A stretch of DNA of 11,987 nt from DATAQC01 sp039649175. Its GTDB lineage: Bacteria > Actinomycetota > Acidimicrobiia > Acidimicrobiales > AC-14. Position 1 is the first letter of the stretch. Each line of letters begins with the position of its first letter. The stretch spans positions 1-11,987 of the forward strand of contig JBBWZS010000075.1 of NCBI GenBank assembly GCA_039649175.1. Reading direction: 5' to 3'. The notes under the pieces are model-generated. The model was not told where the DNA came from and did not search any database. It worked only from the letters and a program-made list of their open reading frames with translations. The translations under genes and the position numbers were made by a program. Shown in pieces: positions 7,271-11,987 of the stretch.

Positions 7271-7282
7271 GCTACCGGTAGC
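7271..7282. promoter_or_regulatory. Perfect 12-bp palindrome GCTACCGGTAGC, possible operator
   Basis: The sequence equals its own reverse complement. It lies between the two divergent mannosyltransferase-like genes and overlaps the plus-strand -10 candidate at 7279-7284. That placement suits a dimeric regulator controlling one or both genes. The regulator and the function are unknown. Confidence 0.35.
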
Positions 7283-7284
7283 GT
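7279..7284 (+). promoter_or_regulatory. Candidate -10 element for the GT87 gene
   Basis: TAGCGT fits TANNNT and would start a transcript near 7291, giving a leader of about 37 nt before GTG 7328. Unlike the other genes here, GTG 7328 has a possible Shine-Dalgarno (GCGAGG, 7318-7323, 4-nt gap). The evidence is only pattern-based. Confidence 0.3.
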
Positions 7285-7327
7285 TGGCGTCCGCCGACCG
7301 TGAGTCGGCCCGCCGTGGCGAGGCCGA

Positions 7328-8716
7328 GTGAGATCAACCAGGGAAGAGAGCTTGGCCAACAGCCATCCGGAGTCCACCGAGGTCGCCGGTCCCCGTCGAC
7401 GGCCGGGGAAGGCGCGGTCGTCGCCCGAGGGGGCAAAGGCGCGGAGGCTCCTGGCCGGCGGCCTCCTGCTGGTGGCCTTCGTGGCCACCCGTGCCGGCGG
7501 CGTCTGGTTGGCCGACCACCCCGAGCACTACCGCGGGGGCCTCACGACCACCGTCACCTACGACCCCACCCTGTACGAGAACTGGGCCAACGAGGTCTAC
7601 CGGGACGGCCGCGCCGCCTATGGCGACGTGAAGATCGAGTACCCACCCGGTTCCCTGCCGTTCATGATCCTGCCCATGGTCAAGTCGGCAGGCCACGCCT
7701 ACCTGCCCCGCTTCATCGCCCTCATGCTCGCCGTCGACGCCGTCGGGATGGCCGGCCTGGTCGTCATCGCCCGCCGGGCCCGGTCGTGGTGGGGGCCGTG
7801 GGCCTGGACGCTCCTCATCCCCCTGCTGGGGCCCATTGCCTACAACCGGCTCGACCTGGTGCCGGCGGTGGCCATCATCTGGTCCCTCGAGCGGGCCCAG
7901 GCCCGGGGGTGGTTCGGCGCCGGTGGCTGGCTGGGGTTCGGCGCGGTGGCCAAGATCTACCCCGGGGTGCTGGTGCCCCTCCTCCTCGCCGCCCGGTGGC
8001 GATGGCGCTGGCGGATCCTCGCCGGTGCCGCCCTGGTGGCCGTGCTGGCCGTGCTCCCCGTCGCCGGGTCACTCCCCGGCCTGTGGCACAGCGTCGTCGG
8101 CTACCACACCCAGCGGGGCCTCCAGATCGAGAGCACCTGGGGCATCGCCCTGCTGGCCACGGGGCACCTGGGTCACACCGTGCAGGCGGTGCTCGACCAC
8201 GGCTCGTGGAACACCGCCGGGTCAGGAGCATCGCTGCTCAAGTCGGCCTCGCTCGTGGCGTCGATCACCGTCCTGACCGCGGGCATCTGGCTCGCTGCCA
8301 AGCGTGTGCCCCAGGGCCCGAGCGGCCCCCTGAGCGGGGTCACAGACTCGATGGCGGGCCTGGCCGTGGCCATGTTCGCCACCCTCGCCCTCGTCTTCGC
8401 GGTGGGGACGGTGTTCTCACCCCAGTTCATGATCCTGCTGTCGGCCCTGGGCGCGGTGTCGGCCAGCGTCGCCGGTCGCCAGGTCCGGGTGCCCCTCGTC
8501 CTCCTCGGCGTCGCCAACGTTTTGTCGCAGGTCGTGTACCCCTTCCACTACGACGGCCTGCTGGCCAACCACGCCCTGCCCGTCGCCACCGTGGCCCTCC
8601 GCAACGCCCTGGTGCTGCTCATCGGCCTCACGCTGTTCGTCAAGCTCTGGCAGGGCCGGTTCGCCGAGCCCGAGGCGGTCGACGAGGAGCCCGCGGCGAT
8701 GGTCAGCGCCGCTTGA
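7328..8716 (+). CDS. GT87/DUF2029 membrane mannosyltransferase-like protein
   Basis: Polytopic GT-C protein of 462 residues. Known GT87 members use polyprenol-phosphate-mannose to make alpha-1,2-mannosyl links outside the membrane, as PimE does in mycobacteria. A basic, membrane-free tail of about 40 residues precedes the first helix (41-58). The first external loop carries TYDPTLYENWANEV (77-90), where D79 is the likely catalytic acid. Then come EYPPGSLPF (104-112), YNRLDLVPA (172-180), KIYPGVL (209-215), QRGLQIES (262-269) and FSPQF (363-367), in the order I know for this family. GTG 7328 is the longest start with a plausible Shine-Dalgarno. TTG 7352, preceded by AGGGAAGAG, would shorten the tail by eight residues. 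The 3' end overlaps the convergent synthase gene by 14 bp. The exact linkage and acceptor are not readable. Confidence 0.88.
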   Translation: MRSTREESLANSHPESTEVAGPRRRPGKARSSPEGAKARRLLAGGLLLVAFVATRAGGVWLADHPEHYRGGLTTTVTYDPTLYENWANEVYRDGRAAYGDVKIEYPPGSLPFMILPMVKSAGHAYLPRFIALMLAVDAVGMAGLVVIARRARSWWGPWAWTLLIPLLGPIAYNRLDLVPAVAIIWSLERAQARGWFGAGGWLGFGAVAKIYPGVLVPLLLAARWRWRWRILAGAALVAVLAVLPVAGSLPGLWHSVVGYHTQRGLQIESTWGIALLATGHLGHTVQAVLDHGSWNTAGSGASLLKSASLVASITVLTAGIWLAAKRVPQGPSGPLSGVTDSMAGLAVAMFATLALVFAVGTVFSPQFMILLSALGAVSASVAGRQVRVPLVLLGVANVLSQVVYPFHYDGLLANHALPVATVALRNALVLLIGLTLFVKLWQGRFAEPEAVDEEPAAMVSAA

Positions 8717-9422
8717 CGACCCGGTCGCGGATGCCCCACCAGCTGACGAGCACCAGGGCCTCGACAATCACCCGAAGCGACATCTTCGAGATTCCCCGCT
8801 CACGGTCGACGAACTCGATGGGCCGCTCGACGATGCGCCCGCCGAGCTGGGCCACCCGGTAGGCCATCTCGATCTGGAAGCCATAGCCGTTGGCCCGGAC
8901 CCCGTCGAGGTCGATGCGCGAGATCATCTCGGCCCGGTAGGCCCGGTAGCCCGACGTGGCATCGGCCACGTCCATGCGCAGCATGGCCGACGCGTAGCGG
9001 TTGCCGTTGCGCGACAGAGACCGCCGGTGCCAGGGCCAGTGAGGGATCGACCCGCCCGGCACGTAGCGCGAGCCCACGACCAGGTCGGCACCCTCGTCGA
9101 TCGCGGCGAGCAGCGAGGCCAGCGCCGCGGGGTCGTGCGAAAGGTCGCTGTCCATCTCGACCAGCACGTCGTAGCCACGCGCCAGACCCTCGTTGAACCC
9201 GGCCCGGTAGGCGCTGCCCAGGCCGTCCTTGGTGGCCCTGGTCAACACGTCGACGCCGCCCAGCTCCTGACCCACGGTCTTGGCCAACTGGGCGGTGCCG
9301 TCGGGGCTGGAGTCGTCGACCACCAACACGTCGACCTCGGGCGCCGCGGCGCGAAGGCGCCGGAGCATGGTCTCGATGTTCTCGCCCTCGTTGTAGGTCG
9401 GCAGCACGACCAGTGTGCGCAT
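8703..9422 (-). CDS. Polyprenol monophosphomannose synthase (Ppm1/DPM1-type GT2)
   Basis: Soluble or membrane-associated GT2 enzyme of 239 residues that transfers mannose from GDP-mannose to polyprenyl phosphate, making the lipid donor for GT-C mannosyltransferases. Motifs in order are LPTYNEGENI (7-16), VVDDSSPDGT (34-43), KDGLGSAY (65-72), the metal-binding MDSDLSHDP (90-98, DXD at 91-93), GSRYVPGG (117-124), DATSGYRAY (154-162), GYGFQIEM (179-186) and FVDRERGISKMS (204-215). Together these are diagnostic of the DPM1/Ppm1 group. The protein stops just after this domain. There is no C-terminal multi-helix region and no fused apolipoprotein acyltransferase, unlike mycobacterial Ppm1. The ATG at 9422 lies 8 nt after a -10-like hexamer with no Shine-Dalgarno, suggesting a leaderless mRNA. 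It probably serves the adjacent MptB-like and GT87 proteins. Confidence 0.95.
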   Translation of the reverse strand: MRTLVVLPTYNEGENIETMLRRLRAAAPEVDVLVVDDSSPDGTAQLAKTVGQELGGVDVLTRATKDGLGSAYRAGFNEGLARGYDVLVEMDSDLSHDPAALASLLAAIDEGADLVVGSRYVPGGSIPHWPWHRRSLSRNGNRYASAMLRMDVADATSGYRAYRAEMISRIDLDGVRANGYGFQIEMAYRVAQLGGRIVERPIEFVDRERGISKMSLRVIVEALVLVSWWGIRDRVVKRR

Positions 9423-9430
9423 CGGCCGGG

Positions 9431-9436
9431 AGCCTA
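9431..9436 (-). promoter_or_regulatory. Candidate -10 element for the Ppm synthase gene
   Basis: On the minus strand TAGGCT is followed by eight bases and then ATG. No Shine-Dalgarno lies in that short gap, so the transcript would be leaderless or have a leader of about 2 nt. The -35 zone is occupied by a hairpin (9440-9460) and shows no consensus. Confidence 0.5.
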
Positions 9437-9439
9437 GAT

Positions 9440-9460
9440 GGCGAGCTTCGACCGCTCACC
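9440..9460 (-). terminator. Hairpin between the VNDK-repeat gene and the Ppm synthase gene
   Basis: On the minus strand GGTGAGC pairs with GCTCGCC (seven pairs, one G-U) around the 7-nt loop GGTCGAA. It begins 14 nt after the stop of the small gene and ends 3 nt before the next -10 hexamer. No T-tract follows, so termination is only a possibility. Confidence 0.35.
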
Positions 9461-9474
9461 GACGCGGATCGACG

Positions 9475-9825
9475 TCAGTGCGGGCGCGACGCCTTGTCGA
9501 GGATGGTGTCGCGGGCGTCGGTGACCACGGTGCGGGCCGAGCGCACCAGGTCGCGGGTGGCGTCGGGGAGGCGGCCCTCGAGGCGGTCGAGCACAGGGTT
9601 GATGGTCTGGTCGGCGTTCGCCGCCAGCCGTTGGAGACGGGCGGCGGCCTCGCGGACCTGGGGCTCGACCTGTTTGGCCACGTCGCGCCGGCGCACCTGG
9701 AGGCGCTGCACCCCGAGCACGCCGAGCCCGACGGCGGCGTAGGCGGCGTCCTTCAGGTCCTTCACCGGGTCGTTCACCTTGTCGTTCACCTTGTCGTTCA
9801 CCTTGTCGTTCACCCCTCCAGCCAA
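9475..9825 (-). CDS. Small helical protein of unknown function with VNDK repeats
   Basis: Predicted 116-residue protein that I cannot assign. It begins with tetrapeptide repeats: VNDK three times (5-16), then VNDP and VKDL. A short apolar stretch follows (AAYAAVGLGVLGVQ, 27-40), too short for an ordinary membrane span. The rest is charged and helix-prone, Arg/Asp/Ala-rich with heptad-like spacing of V and L, as in coiled-coil or phasin-like proteins. The TTG at 9825 is the longest start. However, every repeat unit begins with GTG (9813, 9801, 9789, 9777), a GGAGGG abuts GTG 9813, and GTG 9801 is about 12 nt from it, so the real N-terminus may lie inside the repeat. It is divergent from the GT2 fusion and reads toward the Ppm synthase. 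I favour it as real because the frame makes a plausible non-shadow protein and fills an otherwise empty 400-bp interval. Confidence 0.65.
   Translation of the reverse strand: MAGGVNDKVNDKVNDKVNDPVKDLKDAAYAAVGLGVLGVQRLQVRRRDVAKQVEPQVREAAARLQRLAANADQTINPVLDRLEGRLPDATRDLVRSARTVVTDARDTILDKASRPH
9766..9813 (-). repeat. 12-bp tandem repeat encoding VNDK
   Basis: GTGAACGACAAG occurs three times perfectly (9778-9813 read on the minus strand). A fourth copy, GTGAACGACCCG (9766-9777), follows, and a degraded fifth, GTGAAGGACCTG, lies at 9754-9765. The unit is a multiple of three, so copy-number change is in frame. Each unit also offers a GTG start codon. Confidence 0.92.
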
Positions 9826-9867
9826 CCATGGATGCCGGGGGTCTGCCTCCTGCGGGCCCGGCCTGGC

Positions 9868-9873
9868 TAGCCT
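9868..9873 (+). promoter_or_regulatory. Candidate -10 element for the GT2-membrane fusion gene
   Basis: TAGCCT ends 10 nt before ATG 9884, and the gap TCGATCAAGA has no clear Shine-Dalgarno. A dyad, GCCGGG (9834-9839) and CCCGGC (9857-9862), lies just upstream and could be an operator or chance. GGCTAGCC (9865-9872) is itself palindromic across the hexamer. The gap to the divergent small gene is only 58 bp. Confidence 0.45.
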
Positions 9874-9883
9874 TCGATCAAGA

Positions 9884-11987
9884 ATGGATTTTCAGCCCTC
9901 CACACCTCCCGTTGTCGCGGTGGTCGTGGCCTTGGAGCAGGGCGAGTGGTTCGAGGAGACTCTGGCCGCCCTCGGCGCCCAGGACTACCCGAACCAGTCG
10001 GTGCTCGTGATCGACGGCGGCGCCACGGACCGCCCTGCGACCCAGGCCCCGACCGACCCGGCGTCACGGGTGGCCGCCGTGCTCCCCGACGCCTACATGC
10101 GCCGCCCACCCGGGCGTCCGGGCTTCGCCGCCCTGGCCAACGACTGCCTGACCACCGTCCAGGGCGCCGCCTTCCTGGTGTTCTGCCACGACGACGTGGC
10201 CCTGGCCCCCGACGCCATCCGGTTGCTGGTCGAGGAGGCCCTGCGGTCCAACGCCGGCATCGTCGGCCCCAAACTGGTCGATTGGGACGACCCCACCCGC
10301 CTCCTCGCCGTCGGCCTCAACGTCGACAAGACGGCGGCCACCCGCTCCCTCGTCGATCGGGGCGAGCTCGACCAGGAGCAGCACGACGCCGTCCGCGACG
10401 TGTTCGCCGTCCCCAGCGCCGCCATGTTGGTCCGCTGCGACCTGTTCTTCGCCCTGGGCGGGTTCGACCCCTCGATGGACGATCACGGCGCCGACGTCGA
10501 CCTGTGCTGGCGAGCCCAGGTGGCCGGTGCCCGCGTCATCGTGGCCCCGGCCGCCGTCGCCCGCCACTTCGAGGGCGGGGCGGAGGCGCCCGGCGATCAA
10601 CCCGGCCACACCCGCTTCCTGGCGCGCAACCACCTGCGCACCATGTTGAAGAACTACTCGTTCTTCCACCTCGTCCGGGTCCTGCCCCAGGCGGCAGCGG
10701 TGACGGTGATCGAGGCCGTCATCGCCGTGTTCAACCGTCGGTGGGCCGAAGCCCGGGCCCTGCTGGCGGCGTGGCCGTGGAACCTCCGCCATCTGCGTCA
10801 CCTGCGCGCCGAACGCCGGGTCGTGAAGTCGTCGCGGTCGGTGCCCGACAGCGAGGTCCGCCGCCTCCAGGTGCGCAGCAGCGTGCGCATGAGCGCCTAC
10901 CTGCGCCGCCGCCTCGACCCCGAGGAGCGTGCCCGCGCCCTCGTCTCGGCCGGCCAGCAACTGGTGAGCCGGGTCGGCAACGGGCCCGCCCAGGCCGCGA
11001 CCGCCCTGCTCGTCGTCATGGTGCTGGCCGTGGTCATCGGGTCGCGCTTCTTGTTTCGCGGCGGCCTGCCGGCCGTCGGACAGCTGGCGCCGCTCCCCGG
11101 CGTCTCCAACCTGCTCAGCCAGTACGTGCACGGCTGGCGCACGACGGGCATGGGCGCAGGTGCGGCCACACCGCCGGCGTTCGGCGCCCTCGGGTTGGGC
11201 AGCCTCGTCGTGCTCGGCCACGTCGCCCTCCTCCAGAAGATCCTGATCCTGGCCACGTGGCCGGTCGCCGCCGTCGGTGCCTGGCGCCTCGGCCACGCCC
11301 TGCGCTCGGGACTGGGCCGCCTCGTCCTGGTGGTCGTCTACCTGGCCGTGCCCCTCTCCTACAACTCCCTCGCCAGGGGTCACTGGGACGGGCTCATCGC
11401 CTACGCAGCGGCGCCCTTCCTGCTCCGGCGCCTCGGCCACCTCGCCGGTCTGGCCCCCTTCGCCACCGAGGGGGACGACGATCCCGACCGACGGCGGACC
11501 GAGATACTCGGCTTCGCCCTCGCCCTGGCCGCCCTGGGGGCGTTCGTGCCCAGCATCGCCCTGGCCCTCCTGCTCGTCGCCCTCGGCCTGGTCGTGGGCT
11601 CGGCCGTCGTCGGCGAGGCGGGCGCCGCCGGGCGCGGCCTGGCCGCTGCCGCCATCGCCCTGGTCGCAGCCCTCGTCCTGCTCCTGCCCTGGTCGGTCGA
11701 ACAACTGGGTGGAGGTTGGGCGGCGCTGGTGGGGGCGGCCCCGCCTGCCTCGCGAGCGGCCGGCCTGGGAGCGCTGCTGCGTTTCCAGATCGGCCCCATC
11801 GGCGCCGGGCCGCTCGGCTGGGCCGTCCTGGTGGCCGCCGCCCTGCCCCTGGTCCTGGCTCAGGGTTGGCGCCTGGCCTGGGCGGTGCGGTGCTGGGCGG
11901 TGGCGCTGCTCTGCATCGGTGTCGCCTGGGCGGGCGGACGGGACTGGTTCCCGATCCATCCGCAGTCGCCCGACGTGCTCCTGGCCC
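9884..11987 (+). CDS. GT2 glycosyltransferase fused to a large membrane region, 3' end cut by window
   Basis: The frame runs from ATG 9884 to the window edge without a stop: 701 codons visible. Residues 10-260 are a GT-A domain: VIDGGATD (42-49), FCHDDVAL with the DXD-like site (100-107), GGFDPSMDDHG (192-202), DVDLCWR (204-210) and RNHLRTMLKN (248-257). The usual ED before VDLCWR is AD here. A basic helical linker (about 300-350, with EVRRLQVRSSVR at 324-335) leads to at least seven hydrophobic segments from about 371 to the end, including GHWDGLIAYAAAPFLL (508-523). This arrangement matches the giant actinobacterial GT2 proteins of about 1,000 residues or more, so perhaps a third is missing. 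The GT2 part should use a nucleotide sugar in the cytoplasm. The membrane part may be a GT-C-like transferase or a translocation module; that is inference. It is probably part of the same surface-glycan locus. Confidence 0.9.
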   Translation, partial: MDFQPSTPPVVAVVVALEQGEWFEETLAALGAQDYPNQSVLVIDGGATDRPATQAPTDPASRVAAVLPDAYMRRPPGRPGFAALANDCLTTVQGAAFLVFCHDDVALAPDAIRLLVEEALRSNAGIVGPKLVDWDDPTRLLAVGLNVDKTAATRSLVDRGELDQEQHDAVRDVFAVPSAAMLVRCDLFFALGGFDPSMDDHGADVDLCWRAQVAGARVIVAPAAVARHFEGGAEAPGDQPGHTRFLARNHLRTMLKNYSFFHLVRVLPQAAAVTVIEAVIAVFNRRWAEARALLAAWPWNLRHLRHLRAERRVVKSSRSVPDSEVRRLQVRSSVRMSAYLRRRLDPEERARALVSAGQQLVSRVGNGPAQAATALLVVMVLAVVIGSRFLFRGGLPAVGQLAPLPGVSNLLSQYVHGWRTTGMGAGAATPPAFGALGLGSLVVLGHVALLQKILILATWPVAAVGAWRLGHALRSGLGRLVLVVVYLAVPLSYNSLARGHWDGLIAYAAAPFLLRRLGHLAGLAPFATEGDDDPDRRRTEILGFALALAALGAFVPSIALALLLVALGLVVGSAVVGEAGAAGRGLAAAAIALVAALVLLLPWSVEQLGGGWAALVGAAPPASRAAGLGALLRFQIGPIGAGPLGWAVLVAAALPLVLAQGWRLAWAVRCWAVALLCIGVAWAGGRDWFPIHPQSPDVLLA

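Larger units (their letters stand above)
7122..7327. other. Divergent intergenic region between the MptB-like and GT87 genes
   Basis: About 206 bp separate two genes reading away from each other, the longest noncoding stretch here. It holds the 12-bp palindrome at 7271-7282, a TANNNT hexamer (TAGCGT, 7279-7284) on the plus strand, and a 36-codon ATG frame at 7221-7331 whose reality is doubtful. No minus-strand TANNNT is seen near TTG 7121. I see no RNA gene or terminator. Confidence 0.6.

Noticed and set aside
5691..7331. Plus-strand open frame of about 546 codons opposite the MptB-like gene
   Set aside because: Arg/Gly/Gln/His-rich with no recognisable motif, while the minus strand encodes a coherent GT-C protein. 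Only its last 36 codons lie outside that gene and they are treated separately.
7300..8862. Plus-strand frame of about 520 codons overlapping the GT87 gene
   Set aside because: Arg/Pro/Gly-rich translation without hydrophobic helices or motifs; the frame at 7328 has the full GT87 motif order.
9754..9813. 12-bp repeats considered as a CRISPR-like or integration array
   Set aside because: Units are directly adjacent with no spacers, are far too short, and are a codon multiple in an open frame.
9434..9829. Alternative minus-strand ATG frame over the small VNDK gene
   Set aside because: Gives a Gly-Glu-Arg-Gln repeat followed by Arg/Pro-rich low complexity and runs almost into the synthase start. 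The VNDK frame gives a more protein-like helical sequence.
10064..11959. Long minus-strand open frame of about 630 codons opposite the GT2 fusion
   Set aside because: It is low-complexity Gly/Asp/Gln/Arg-rich sequence with no domains. The plus strand carries clear GT2 motifs and membrane helices over the same DNA, so this is a high-GC shadow.

Overview
The window is very GC-rich and densely coding. Codons strongly prefer G or C in the third position, and GTG and TTG starts are common. The protein families are typical of Actinomycetota: a Ppm1-type polyprenol-phosphate-mannose synthase, an MptA/MptB-like mannosyltransferase, a GT87 protein and a giant GT2-membrane fusion. An Acidimicrobiia-like lineage is my guess. 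The taxonomic rank is inference; the GC bias and family content are seen directly. There are no rRNA or tRNA genes, CRISPR arrays, insertion sequences or phage genes.

Layout, left to right. (1) 1-2257, plus strand: two consecutive GT4 glycosyltransferases, the first cut by the window edge. They are joined by a 15-bp tandem repeat that carries the stop of the first gene and the Shine-Dalgarno and start of the second. (2) 2300-3886, plus: a DUF2142 polytopic membrane protein. (3) 3943-5526, plus: a GT39/ArnT-like GT-C membrane protein. (4) 5523-7121, minus: an MptA/MptB-like polyprenol-phosphomannose-dependent mannosyltransferase whose stop shares one CTAG with the gene before it. (5) 7122-7327: a divergent intergenic region with a perfect 12-bp palindrome. 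(6) 7328-8716, plus: a GT87/DUF2029 membrane mannosyltransferase-like protein. (7) 8703-9422, minus: polyprenol monophosphomannose synthase, tail-to-tail with gene 6 and overlapping it by 14 bp. (8) 9475-9825, minus: a small helical protein with N-terminal VNDK repeats. (9) 9884 to the right edge, plus: a GT2 glycosyltransferase fused to a long membrane region, still open at the window end.

How they may work together. The synthase would charge polyprenyl phosphate with mannose from GDP-mannose on the cytoplasmic face. The MptB-like and GT87 proteins, and possibly the GT39-like one, would spend that lipid-linked sugar outside the membrane. The GT4 and GT2 enzymes would use nucleotide sugars in the cytoplasm. 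Together this looks like a locus for a surface glycan, lipoglycan or glycoprotein. The product cannot be read from the sequence.

Regulation. Four genes have a TANNNT -10-like hexamer 6 to 10 nt before the start codon and no convincing Shine-Dalgarno, which suggests leaderless transcripts. Small GC-rich inverted repeats sit next to these promoters.
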